DNA of 64,000 bases from assembly GCA_951640165.1 (NCBI GenBank), contig OX621252.1, forward strand, positions 16,575,934-16,639,933. The letters run 5' to 3'. Below the pieces are notes generated by a model that made no database searches, was not told the DNA's origin, and was given only the letters and a program-made list of their open reading frames with translations. Both the position numbers and the translations under genes were made by a program. Each line of letters opens with the position of its first letter. The first letter of the stretch is position 1. This stretch comes from Pseudoips prasinana (lineage: Eukaryota > Arthropoda > Insecta > Lepidoptera > Nolidae). Positions 35,965 through 49,000 of the stretch are shown here, piece by piece.

Positions 35965-38900
35965 ATGGTGTCCGACTTGTGGTGTTTTTCTATCGCCTTT
36001 ACGCTTCTAGTTCGTTATAGTGCTACAGGTGAGCGAATCGATTTATTTCCTTTTCATTACCTATACTTTTTACTACCTCTTTTATTACCAAATTAATATT
36101 CTTCAGGGATTTTATTTCTTTCACGGAGATAAACCTCTTATTATACGTCTCAAATGTAAGTTAATTACAAAAGGCAATCTTGTAACATTCACGTATATGG
36201 GTAATACAGTTCTGAATATCGCTATGGCTTATAATATGAAAGTGGTTCGGTAATGTGACAGTTGATCAAGTGACGATAAGAATACCGAATGGGTGCGTTA
36301 CCTGTGCCTCTCGATGTGTTTTATACTTACTTAATCACCTCGCTGGCACACCAGCAGAAAGATGCTTCCGTTATGCACCAACAGCCATACTATTCCAATG
36401 GATTACATAATTTCTCTCCAGTCAGTAATGCCGATCAGTTGGTTCGCTTGGAACATCGCTCCGGCGGATTGCGTGATAACTCACGAAACGTTTTCGGATC
36501 AAGATTTCGTGGTATGTCTTCTTTGTAAGGAACTTTACTGACTACCTACTATGTTGTATTTAAGCTAGCGTTTCCCTCCGAACACTCACCTAAAGCAAAT
36601 CTGTGGAGTCTGTCCCGCTCTAGGTCCCTCAGTCAGATATAGTGCGGGACAGGCTCTCCACAGATTTGTCCCTGTTTCGCCCACTGTTAGAGATAGAAAT
36701 ACCTAGTCCAGATATTCTTCAAGTATTCAGATTGCACCATCCAGTATTAAATCCTTCTTGATGTTTTCTAACACTAACATGTCAAAAAATGTAAATTAAT
36801 CAAATGCACTAAGAAGTTACAATTCCGATATTGAAGTCAATCACCCACAGTGGCAAGACAGTAGCTAACTTTTTACCCCATGGGAATAAATTTCAAAAAA
36901 ATACGAAACTCGTATCCAATCAATTTTGCGAAAGAACGTCTATGCAACATTTCAAGCCAATCGGGCCAACGAATCGCGTTCTCCCATACAAATTTTGCCA
37001 CCCTGTTTCACCCCCTTAGGGGTTTATTGGTGCCTGTTTTTGCGAAATGAATTCGCAAAATCTTGTCAAGATATTTATTACTACTTTTATTATAGGAACT
37101 AACAAAATGCAGACGCCGTAATTTAACTGTGGTATCTGTAATGTATGCCGCTTAACGTATTAAGATTGTTAGGCTTTGTAAAAGTAACAAAACTAGTGTC
37201 CAGGATTTAGGGCCCAGATTGCAGGTACCAACTATATATAGAAAAGCTATTGTAAGCATACCAATTTATTAAATCAATAGATAATATATTAACACTGCCA
37301 AAAATAATATTCCTATTTGTTTTCCAATATTTTTGTACTTAATACAACAATTAGTACATATTTAGTATGTAATATATTGTACGTTGTATTGTTAAGCACT
37401 TACCCAACATGATTTATATAAGATGTTGGAGACAACGGTAAGCCCAAAGCGAGTTTAAGATACAAAATAGGTACCTACTCGTACATCATTTGTAAGTAGA
37501 TCCCCTTTGACAGACGCAGTTACTAACTTAACTAACTAAAGTAACTTTAAGTTATGGTTTGTGGTTTTATCTGCGTCTAGATACAGAATTTCCCACTAAT
37601 GGGTACTTAGGTATATCATGCTACTTACATAATAACGAGTCAATAAAATAACAATTAAAGACATAACTACAATGATAACACCTGCATAATATGCAGTAGG
37701 CACATAATGGTTGCAGTTCTATCTCTTTCGATTACAAATCATAAGAAAAAGACAAGCCATATTGACTATTACAATAGTTAAGACTCGAGCTTTACTATCA
37801 TGGAAAACTTAAATAGAAAATTAAGATTAAGTATGTAAAATGAAACTTACATGATTGATATTGTCATGTATGTACAAGAAGTTATATTTTTTGGGTACTG
37901 ACACTTGACATAATAAATAATTACAAAATGTTATTTTGAATTTGGAACTTAGACTCGTTAAATCTAAATAAAGTTAAATAAAATTACAGGAATTCGTTGG
38001 AATATTACCTACACTATTCTGATACTATTCTAAGAATGTGTCTAAAACTTTCTTTATTAATATTTCACTGTTTTCATAATTACTTATTTAAGTATTAGTA
38101 ATTATTGAAAATAGTGAAATATGAAAAACAGTTTTTAAAAAGTACTATAACATTTTAAACTCGGTGTCATGTCCATATTAATATAAAAATTTAAGTACTG
38201 TCATTAGTCAGAAACAGCTCTACCTACTCCGATCACTGGTAATGGCGCTAATATGAAAAGAAAACGGCACCGGGCATTTAAATTGCCGGGCAAACGTACG
38301 CATTTTTTTCGGGCTCTTAGGCAGTCTAAGATCATAGACCAAATCACATTGTCTTCAGTTGTAATATTTTGTATTTCGTCATTTAGTCAAAGTCCAGTCA
38401 ACTCCGTCACAGTCAAGTCATATTCCTGCCCCAGTAAAGCAGTAGAGACTTTACTAGAGGCTTCTATGGAGATTTCGTTTCAACACGAAATGTCTAAAAA
38501 TCCACTATATTGACACATAAAAACTCAAATTTACACCAGTTTTTGAAAATTAAACAGAGCCTAGATGCGTCCTCTACCCCGTTGGCGCCAAAATTCCACA
38601 TGTCGATTATTTTAACTCAGTATTTCGCGCCAAAACTAAAATTTCACAACTAAAGTGGTTCCAATTTTAAAAAGCCTGTCACTTCTATTTATCTACAGAT
38701 AACGAGTTCAACGCACTTATAGCCAAACATCCTGCATGGAAAATGCTGGACGCCGTAGACTGTGGCGACAATGCGGCTGATCGTATCATTGGCGGCATAA
38801 ATGCAGCCCTCGGCCAGTTCCCCTGGATTGCACGACTCGGATATATTGGTCTGTACTTTTTACAATGAAGTGGAAGAATAACACCATAAAGCTACTAGCA

Positions 38901-41900
38901 TCAAATCAAGGTCTTTTTAGCGATACCTTAAACCATGTACTAGTTCTACTGATTGCTTTTTTGACAAGGTTGTCTGAAAAAGATCCGGGTATATTTGTGA
39001 GGGCCCCGCGATACAGGAATTTAATTCCCTAGTGCGGGCTGTCTTAAAATGAAAAACAATTCTTACTTTCTATATGTTCACGCATAGAATATCATCACCC
39101 CGTCTCATCCCGTGAGGGGCATAAAATCGTCCGAGGGAATACCTGCCAGAGAATGGGCAGCAGCGTTTTACTGTGACCTATGATTATCAAACTGCGATCG
39201 CCAACCCGTGTGCCAAGCGTGGTAATTATGGCATATCCCTCCATTCTTTGGGGAGGCTTTTGTCCAGCAGTGGACGTACTTTGTTGACGTAACATGATGA
39301 TGATGATATGATGTTCACGCTGTACATAAAAAGCATTTAACAGATTGTAATTTCTAATGTTATACTTAATTTTTACAGATGATGGCGAAATAGATTATTT
39401 GTGTGGTGGCGCATTAGTCACAAGCAGACACGTGGTCACCGCCGGCCATTGTGTACAGAAGTCGGACTATGGAGTCGACTTGTATGTTAGTTTTTAATCA
39501 CACATTCATAACAAAGCAGATATCTAACAGGGTTGATATTTTGTTCAAGCCATTAGTCGTATACGTAGAACCTAAATCTTAATTTAAATAACCGGACACT
39601 CCCATCGAGTTTTGCATGCCTCCCTTTAACCTGTGAAAATTACTGTTTTAAAAACATAGAATCGACTTTTTCTCAAGCTATTAGGGAGCGTTCAAGTACC
39701 TATTACGAAAAGAATTTGGGGGGAGGAGGGGGGTCTTGTAAAACCTTAACGTAAACGTTCTGAACTACGCGTTACGTATCATTGTTTTTTTAGTTATTAT
39801 TAACGCGATTAAAACAAAGGTAGTTTAACGATTTTCCAGTACTTCACGCCACATAATTGTGACTTCAGGGTACCTACCAGAGGGGAGGGTGTACAGAAAA
39901 ACGTTGCGGTGCGATATTTGGGAAGCGGGGGTCGAAAATCTACGAAAATTGCGTTACGTAGGTAATACTTGAATGCTCCCTTAGCACTAAATTTATATGG
40001 GACATTTTCATTCACCAAGCATTACGAAATGAATTATCAAAATCGGTTCAAACACAATAAATAAATCAGGTAACATACATACATATATATAGCATATAGT
40101 CGACTTAAACCATAAAGAGATGGAACATAACGCTTGCTTTTGCTTCTAATACGGTTACACTTTTCCATTACCTACCCGAGATAGCGGTCAAGTTCAAAGC
40201 GATAAAACGAAAATGTACACAAGTAAACATTACCTATTTTTATATATTTTACACCAGGAAAACTGTGCGTTTAGGTGAGCACAATACAAAGACGAATCCC
40301 GACTGTGAGCTGTCGGTGTGCGCCCCTCCGGTCCAGGACCGAGCTGTCAAACGTATCATCAGCCATCCAGAGTTCAATAAGCCCGCCTTCCACAATGACA
40401 TAGCTATCGTCGAGCTACAGTCACCTGTCATCTTGAATCGTACGTAATATGATAATCTATATCTATATATATATAATCTATATATATAAAAATCAATGCC
40501 ACTTTTCGTTGTAATGTTATAACTCAACAACGCCTTTACCGATTTGGCTAATTTTGGTCTTGAATTATTCGTGGAAGTCCAGGGAAGGTTTGTACGTAGA
40601 GAAAATTTAAAAAAAATCTTGGAAAAGTGTAAAATCAACATCTTTTAGCAATTTAAAATATTTCTTGTTTAAATAAATGAACTTAATAATCATTTTTTTT
40701 ATTACTATGTCTTATACGTAGCGAAGCACGTACCGGGCCGCTAGTATATATAAAAATCAATTCCACTTTTCGTTGTAATGTTATAACTCAACAACGCCTT
40801 TACCGATTTGGCTAATTTTGGTCTTGAATTATTCGTGGGAGTCCAGGGAAGGTTTGTACGTAGAGAAAATTTAAAAAAGTCTTGAAAAAGTGTAAAATCA
40901 ACATCTTTCTATACTCCCATATACAAACAAATTTTACTAATACTTAAAAGCGTAGCGAAGCACGTACCGGACCGCTAGTTTGTTTATATATTTGTGTGGT
41001 TAAGTACTCTAGTGTCAGAATTAGTCAAACCGAATAGTAAGCGTCTCATATGGCATAACGATTGTCGGCTAATGTGTGCACCCGAGTCCGACCGCTTAAT
41101 TTTAAATGACAGACAGCTAGTATATGGAATTTTGACAAAATCCTACTAATAGTATAAATATGAAAGTTTGTGAGTATAGAGAGTAACCATGGATATAGGT
41201 ATATATGTTTGTTACTCTTTCACGCAAAAACTACGGAACGGATTTTGATGAAACTTTGTAGTAAACTAGTAATATAGCTTATATATCCGAATAACACAAA
41301 GGCTATAATTTATAAAGTTTAAGGCGGGTAAAATTTTGGGTCACAGCTAGTTTTTTGATTACATGTGCTTTCGATCCTTCTCTGATACACACAGTGGAAA
41401 ACTGCTTCCACAGGACTTTGCCGATTTTTCGTCACACGAAGCATTTCCTAGTCACACGAAGAAAAGATATTGATGTGATGAATGGTTTCAGCTTACGTGA
41501 CGCCAATATGCCTGCCGAAGACGATGGAGCAGCTAGCAAATTTGCGCTTGGGGGAGATGTTGATGGTCGCTGGCTGGGGCAAGATGAATATGACCACGGA
41601 AGAACGCGCTGGTATTTTGCAAGTCGTTTCCGTAAGTATAACCGACAAAACCTAAAAACATAGATACCAAATCGCATGACATTTGACCGTTTAAAATGAC
41701 TACGCCAATGCGCCATGACCCTGAAAGGGGTGATATCTACTCTATATATCGGTAGTACTAATAAAACTGTGCCCTCGATCTTGAGTTTGTATCATTCGTG
41801 GCGTAACGTTACAAAACATGCCATAATTTATTGCTATCTGACTGTTCACTGGTTTTGCTAGTTTTGTTTGTATGGGCCATGGTTACCTATGTCTGAGGTG

Positions 41901-44900
41901 TTCAAGCCGCCCGGAAGGCTTCTGCCATTACTTAATTACTGTTGACTAATATCTACTGCCCGAACCAACACTCTACGCTTCGAAACGTAGAAGATGAGAA
42001 ATGATTTAAGTTGTCGCCCACCTACAGTCTGACCGCACGCCTAGGTGTTTAACTTCGAGGATTATCAATGAGGGTGTAAGCGGCTCTTTGATAACTATTC
42101 CAAAAACACTGAATTTTCACTTTATTTTTATTACTATACATGGATTTCCTAAAGTTGGTAAAAATCATAACCTCATCATATATTCCCTTTTATCTGTCAA
42201 TTGTAATTTCACAACTCAACAGGGTTAGGTACTGGTTGCCTCTACATATCCTACATTTCGGATACTTGCATTTTAAGCAGCTAATTGGTATTTTCGTGTA
42301 ATTGTTCGTTTTCCACAAATTAACAAAACATTAAAGACGTAAATTGAAAATGTGGAGTAAGTACCTACAGTCGATGCTACGTCGCCGTCGTCGTGAGCTT
42401 GGATAGACTTTGACCTTGACTCCATCTTTATTACTTAAGCTCTAATAGTGGAATAGGCAATGCAAGTGTATCGTGATAGGCGTTCAAATAAATGAAGGTT
42501 AAAATTTACTAAACCATTAGTTAAATCGGCTTCGACGTTCAAAATCGATTCCGCACCATTTATGACGTCACATGTGCTCATGGAAACCGATTGAACGAAT
42601 GATTCAGTCATTTTCAACCTTCATCTATTTGAAGGCTGATCACGATCACGATGATCGGTGACTCGGTAGGTCTCCTGAACTATCACCCACTGTAGTACCT
42701 ATACCAAGTACTTCTTATTCTGTGCCTATATATGATTTTAATCAAATAATTTCAGCTGTAAACCTAACATAAAATATATTTATAAATATATCTTGAAAAG
42801 ACTTGGTTTTCAGCCATACGTTGTAGGATTATCTATGTCTCGTGTAACCTGTCCTAACATTTACACCTACCTACCTACCTTTTAACCATTGCTGTACTGT
42901 GACGGCGGCGAATGTCAGAATATCATCACCCCATCTCATACTGTGGGGGCGTAGAAGTCGACCGGAAAGAATATATCTACCAGAGGCTGGGCAGCAGCTT
43001 CCTTCTGAGTAGCATAGCCATCTTACTGCGATCGCCAACCTGTTTGGCAAGCGTGGCGATTATGGCATATCCCGCCAAGATGATTCTTGGGAGGGGCTTA
43101 TCCAGCAATGGGCTTTTATTAACTGTAATGATGAACGAGACAGGAACCTGTAACCCTGTAGATTGACTAGGTATATATTTATTTTACAGCTCCCTATAGT
43201 GGACCCAGCCTTTTGCAATTCATTCACCAAGGGGTTCAAACTAACCAAATCCGAAATATGTGCGGGTTCTGTACATAACAAGGATGCCTGTGGCGGTGAC
43301 TCAGGAGGGCCATTTATGAAGGTAGGTTTAACAGTGACTTCTATTCTATTTTACTTTTCAGTTCTGTACATAAAAAAGGAAGGTTTATTAAATCACTCCT
43401 TTGTCCGACAAAAGACAACTGGTAAAAATAACAGATATCCATTATCTCTCACGGAATACCACAGCTCACGTACACAAATATAAATTTTAAAAATTCGGTT
43501 GGTCATCGGTCTAGTAACCAGAAACCGGCTAAGTGCGAGTCGGACTCGCCCATGAAGGGTTCCGTAGCAGCAAGTATTTCAGTTGATTAAATGAAAGGTA
43601 AATTGCGGTTTACGATTTATAACGTATTAAAATAACTACTTGCTAGATCTCGTTCAAACCAATTTTCGTTGTTAGTTTGCATGGTATTGTAAATCATAAT
43701 TCTTTTTTATGTTTTATAATTCTCTTATTTTAGAAGTTACAGGGGGGAAACTCATTTTACCACTTTGGAAGTCTCTCTCGCACAAACTTTTCAGTTAGAA
43801 AAAAAATTATATTAGAAACCTCAATATCATTTTTGAAGACCTATCCATAGATACCCCACAAGTATGATGAAAAAAAAATGTTGAGTTACAGTTCTATGTA
43901 TGGGGACCCCCCAAAATTATTGTTCTTTTTCTATTTTTGTGTGAAAATCATATTGCGGTTCACAGAATACATCTACTTACCAAGTTTCTACAGTACAGAT
44001 CTTATAGTTTCGGAAAAAAGTCGCTGTGTCATACGGACGGACAGACAGACATGATGAATCTATAAGGGTTCCGTTTTTTGCCATTTGGCTACGGAACCCT
44101 AAAAGGTACATAAGGATGAGGGTTTATTTCGCACTACGGAATCACGTTCAGAAAGAAACAAGGATGAGTTGGAAAAAAATAGTTTCACTCCAAAGCAAGC
44201 GGGAAACAGAAGAGGACTCTTCTGAATTGTTAAACTTAGATATCGTTGTCTACGTCTTAACTGACCTATAAAACTCTGAACCGTTGGGGGCTAAAATAAA
44301 GTGAATGCTCAAATCGGGTTCAAACTCCAGTCAAAGCAGAAACATTGTGACAAATCTTAACCAACAAATAAATAAATAATTTAGTACAATTCCCACACTG
44401 CCAAAACTAGGCCAGACAACTGATATACATGTTTATATATGTCTCAATACATACATATTTTAGATAAATTACACCCAGACACAGAAAAAATTACCATGTG
44501 CATCACACAAAGATTTCTCCCGGGTGGAATCGAACCACTAGACCAAGCTAGCCAACACATAGCAAAATGAAAAAAACACCTAAAGCAATATGAACTTTTC
44601 TTACAAGAATAACCATCAGCTGTTTTCCATTAGTATGGGGAGCTATAAATGTATTTTGAATGTTTCACAAATTGGTTGGCTATGTTCAGCTTCATGGCTA
44701 GATATGTTTCGCCTTGCGTAAGTAATATTACGGTGGTCACAAACTTGGTCACACTTGTTAGTCATAAATTATAATTTCTAATAATCAGCTAGGTCTACGG
44801 TGGGGTATTAGAATAGGCAACACTTAAGAAGACATGATTCTAAATTAATTTTTCAGCCTAAGCCCCCTTGCTTTATACGCTAGGTAAATAGTAGAACTAG

Positions 44901-45196
44901 ATCTTCATAGGGATCACACTTGCTAGCTCGTCCTGGCAGGCCAGTTATTTATTTATTTACTGCACTTGTAAATATTATCTGTGGATTGTCTTCTTTGTGT
45001 TAATAATAATAATTGTAAATCTTAATTATTCTGCGTGAATTCTTGTCTTTTTCAGGTGTTTGATACTCCCGAAGGTCCCAAACAGTACTTAGTTGGAGTT
45101 GTATCATTTGGACCAACAATTTGTGGGATCAAGAAGCCAGGTGTATACTCCTCAGTACCCTTTTTCCTCAAATGGATTCTAGATAATATTGTCTAG
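35965..45196 (+). CDS. secreted trypsin-like serine protease, 7 coding exons, 303 aa
   Basis: Coding exons: 35965-36028, 38699-38848, 39379-39481, 40258-40439, 41492-41631, 43190-43321, 45056-45196. Junctions are GT-AG and phases agree (1,1,2,1,0,0). Residues 1-20 are a signal peptide. A short pro-region of about 30 residues leads to the predicted activation cut at R50 before IIGG. The triad is His95 (TAGHC), Asp153 (NDIAI) and Ser251 (GDSGGP), with Asp245 predicting cleavage after Arg or Lys. TAGHC in place of the usual TAAHC keeps the histidine. Two introns match those of the clip protease in place and phase, so the two genes are probably ancient paralogues, but no clip domain is visible. 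A possible extra exon at 36355-36511 is noted separately. A polyadenylation signal, AATAAA, is at 45397-45402. Confidence 0.87.
36598..36667. repeat. hairpin, about 22-bp arms
   Basis: AAATCTGTGGAGTCTGTCCC pairs with GGGACAGGCTCTCCACAGAT with one mismatch and a loop of about 24 bases. It lies in protease intron 1. Confidence 0.75.
38065..38124. repeat. imperfect hairpin
   Basis: ATTTCACTGTTTTCATAATT pairs with AATTATTGAAAATAGTGAAA, with a few mismatches. Confidence 0.55.
39085..39306 (+). repeat. non-LTR 3' end
   Basis: It contains ATATCATCACCCCGTCTCAT, GCGATCGCCAACCCG and GTCCAGCAGTGGACGTA, and ends in ATGATGATGATATGATG. Relatives are at 42907 and 61488. Confidence 0.65.
40477..40744 (+). 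mobile_element. Helitron-like repeat, tandem copy A
   Basis: It contains AATCAATGCCACTTTTCGTT and ends GTACCGGGCCGCTAG. The start is TC after an A. A second copy follows with no spacer. Confidence 0.6.
40745..40978 (+). mobile_element. Helitron-like repeat, tandem copy B
   Basis: Same order of blocks as copy A, with a shorter 3' part, ending ACCGGACCGCTAG. It starts directly after the CTAG of copy A. Confidence 0.6.
41141..41350 (+). mobile_element. short Helitron
   Basis: It starts TCCTACTAATAGTATAA and ends GTCACAGCTAG. The final hairpin is mutated (GGCGGGTAAAATTTTG). It ends about 140 bp before the protease exon 5 acceptor. Confidence 0.7.
42430..42655. repeat. repeat with a CRE/E-box core, copy 1
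   Basis: The core TGACGTCACATGTGCTCATG (starting at 42563) and the surrounding CGATTCCG...AACC blocks are shared with 58386-58605. Confidence 0.6.
42907..43140 (+). repeat. non-LTR 3' end
   Basis: It contains AATATCATCACCCCATCTCA, GCGATCGCCAACC and GTGGCGATTATGGCATA. It ends 50 bp before the acceptor of protease exon 6. Confidence 0.6.
43524..44105 (+). repeat. GGTTCCGTAG-ended interspersed repeat, full copy
   Basis: Near the left end is AAGGGTTCCGTAGCAGC and at the right end TTTGGCTACGGAACCCT, so the termini are partly inverted. The copy at 49713-50306 is close in length and sequence. It has no coding capacity. Confidence 0.7.
44380..44560 (-). repeat. tRNA-derived SINE, worn
   Basis: The tail CACCCAGACACAG and a B-box remnant (GGTTCGATTCCACCC on the minus strand) are recognisable. 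Confidence 0.5.
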
Positions 45197-45396
45197 GACT
45201 ATAATATTGTTAATGTACAGTGTCTACTTAAGTGTATTGTTGTATATCATAGATTTATTTGTGAATATAGTATTTCATACTACTTTATGTGTATCTGATG
45301 AAATTAGTACCAAATAATTTCCCTTTATAAAATCTGTAACTATATGTTTTAAGCCGATAGCTTTATTAACGTTATCGTCTTGTTAAATATCAACAT

Positions 45397-45402
45397 AATA
45401 AA
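45397..45402 (+). terminator. polyadenylation signal of the trypsin-like protease
   Basis: AATAAA about 200 bp after the stop codon. The next gene is on the other strand and converges on this end. Confidence 0.6.
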
Positions 45403-46025
45403 ACAACCTTAAAACTATAGCACGTTTATTCGGCATCTCAACATGTTTATCTTAACACGAAATTGTACGGTACTAAATAACGTAAATGTAGTGTAAATTT
45501 AATGTAGTAACATGGCTTTAGTCACGCATTACTTTTACTAAATTATACTTATTTGAGAACTCCCATTGCTACATGAGCTGGTTGAGCATGAAAATTAAAT
45601 TAACTCGGATTCGTTTCAAAATTGCATCTTAATTTATTATATAATGTTATCCGTGAATACAACCAAAAATTCAAACTAAACATGAGTGCAATAGTTACTA
45701 CTAATATCATCAACTAAAATTTAAAATCGCCATGGCATGCCTTTATTGTCGCTATTTTTATTATTTTAAATTCAATTAGTACGGCCGCGAGCCGTACTCT
45801 ATCTAAAGAGCATACAGTCACCTCACAAACGTTCATGCACACTGACAATAACAACTTGCATTCGTCCTCGAACTGATCACAACCACGCTTAAGATCCAGC
45901 CGAACAATTTGACATTTGATAAAATTCCTACTAGTGCTGATGTTTTTACTCTGTAAATGTACTACATTACCTGATACTGGAATTGGGCTGCGTATGACAT
46001 ATTGTGGCCAAATTTCAACATTTTA

Positions 46026-49000
46026 TTACAATTTGCCTCTATCTAAGCTATCTGACACTAATTCAGAATCGGTATACTTATCATCTATATCTATACGATT
46101 GAGGTAATCGGCTACATCGCCGTTGTACGTTTCAGCTATATCATTGATCGAAACTTTGCGAGATCTAATGGGTGAAGTAAAGTAGTACGTTTTGGATTTG
46201 CTACGTTTTTTCGTAGATTTCCTCGGCGATAGTTGTAGAGTATCCAGCGGTGGCGATAGCAACTTTGGTGCGTAGTACCTCTCGAATAGCATTGGTTGTT
46301 GCTGAACTCTGCCATACATCAGTTCCATCTCGTGGAGAAACTCTTCGCGTCTCATTCTCTCTTCATCGCGTCGGGTTTGCAAACGCATTGCAATGTCTTC
46401 CTCACAGCTATAAAGTTATTGTAATTATTAGTTAACCTATCCCAAGTATAAAAAGGCTTTCATTACCGACAAAGCAGAAATACTTTATATATTTTGGAGC
46501 TTCTGATGCATAAATGATGAACATAAAATAACTACTGATCTTGTTTTTAAAAATACATGCTCCCAATATTCTTGCAAGAAATTTTATGCTAAAGCGCATG
46601 TTATATAATGTTGTGAACTAACTTGTTTTTAACCAGATGCCAAGCAGGTTTGGACCGAAGCATTCGGTCTCTGTGTCTCATGTCACTTTTACGACGTTGT
46701 TCAGTTAACCGTGACGCTGCTTCCATTTCAAACCTTCTCCTAACAGCCTCAGCTCTTAACAAAGCTGCTAGATTTGATCTTCCTGAGGCAGACGCTCGAA
46801 GGTCCAGAGCGGAATAGGCACGAGCAGCGGGCCCATTGCCAACTACCGCTGTACTCCCACCACTTCCAATACTTTTGTTTTCTTGGTAAATTTTCATTGC
46901 AACATCGTGCATCTGAAAAAAATATTACTCAGAAATCCGGACTGATAATTTTCTCCGCACTTAGGTATCGAGTAGACTGTGTGTAGAGTGTGACTGAGTA
47001 GTCTTCTGAATAGCTAAGCGATTATTGCCTATTTTTGAATAGATACAACATGGATACTGAACAATTTGCTTGCCGTCCAAAACCACTCACATACACAGAC
47101 AATAAATTATTCCCTATTATGCGAAAACGCGTTCTTTAAAAAATACAGCTTACCTTTTTAGCTGCTCTATCAGCAGTGTTGAATCGAAATGGCTGAGGGC
47201 TAGTAGTAATGAAATCTTCTTTCGGATATAATTTATCTTTCTTCTTCCGTTCTTTTGTTGGGCTAGAACACCTTTGCCTATCAGATGACGTAATTGATGG
47301 TGCTGCTGGAGAAGGGTCTATAGGTAAGTCACTGTGAGCTGCTGGGGTCGACAAGCGACTCCTGTCCCGAGCTGCCATCGTACCAGGGTAGTTCGCATTA
47401 CGAAGCATTTCTTCAGCTCTAATACGCTTATTCATTGACCTATAAAGTAAATAGCTAATAATTTGTTTTGATTTTTGCGGTACACCTTACATGATAAAGC
47501 ATCTCACTAGACATCTACACATTTTGAAAAGCATATGCAAACAGACACACATAAAAGTCTATTACTAATGGAGTTTAATTTTTAACCTGAAAAAATCATC
47601 TTCCTTCATTTTGTCGTAAAAATAATTTGAAAACAAATTTTTAGGCACAGGGCGAGCTCTGAACCTTTTCTTCTTTTTACTTTTTGGTAGAACGTGAACC
47701 GCTCTTTCACACATTCCTGGGAGACCGTTCTCTTCTCTTTTGGTGAAACTAAAAGGTTTCATCTGTGCTCTTAACTCGGCCTCACTGTTTATCTTCGTTA
47801 TTGCTCGCCTGTAGAGATTATAATGAACATAATTAATAACTTGTTAAGTAATCTTTCTTGTCGAATATAAGCTACGCTAACTTAGTACAATTTCGATTCC
47901 CTCATTCTCATTTTGCAATGTTCTTAATACTTTCTCATGAATGTTGAAACAGATACAAGCCCGCAGTGCCCGTACAGAATTTATCCCATAACTGAAGCGG
48001 GCAAACCTAAAAGTTAATACGAAGTGGCTTACCACTTCAATTAAATCTTGTGATGTGTGACGTCTAACAATCTTCTACGTACTGTGAATATCTAGAGCAG
48101 TTCACAATACGAATAATTCAAGCGTTGAGAATTCTCTCTATAGCCGTGCTTACAGCCAAAATGAGAATAAAAAAGTATGTATATGAACGTTTCCCTCCGT
48201 TTCACCAAGAATTTCATAATTCATATAATTCAAAAGCGGGACTTCATAATCTATACTCGACCATCCGACTGCTACACAGGTTACTAAACGAGGCTGTCCA
48301 GTTAAAAAACATCCTAAATCAGAAAAGGTGTACGGTAGATAAATATGCATGAAATGGGTACACAACTAGCCATCCGGCATAAAACAAAAAAACTAATGTG
48401 AATTTAAGTAAGGGCAGGCATATTGCCCTTAGTTAAATATTTTTAGATACAAAGATATTTTTTACGAGTGTTCTGTGCAAGCATTGAGTAAACCCGAGAC
48501 TAAAACGAGTTGGATGACATAAAAATCGTATTATGTAATAGATTCCTATAAATCCTAGAAAATAAGTTCTAGCAGTGACAAAACAGATAATCTAAAATAA
48601 AGACAAATTAAAAGTGTGAACTAAATAAGAAGCATACAGGTTGCGTTTTCATGGCGGTTGTGAACCTCATAGCTTGATCCTCCAAAATTTTGTCGTATAG
48701 TGGAATGCGGGACTCGATCGGTACTGGATTTGCTTTGAATCTGTTCCTTTCGCATTTCTGGTGAAGCATATCTTCAGAAAACGATTTGCGAAGACATCGA
48801 AGTTCGTTGACGATGCGCTCTTCTTCATCCCTAGACATTAAAGGTTCAAATATAATTTGCACCTAAGGTGTAGAACCTACAGCTAATCAGATAATATTAC
48901 CCTCGGGTACGTTATATTTTTATTTACTTTAATTAAAAATTCATTTTATTTTTACTCTTGTTACGGTGACTTGCCACATTTATACTCCACAAGAGTGTTG

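Noticed and set aside
46250..46986. Plus-strand frames opposite FAM161 exons
   Set aside because: They are mirror frames of the coding exons on the minus strand.
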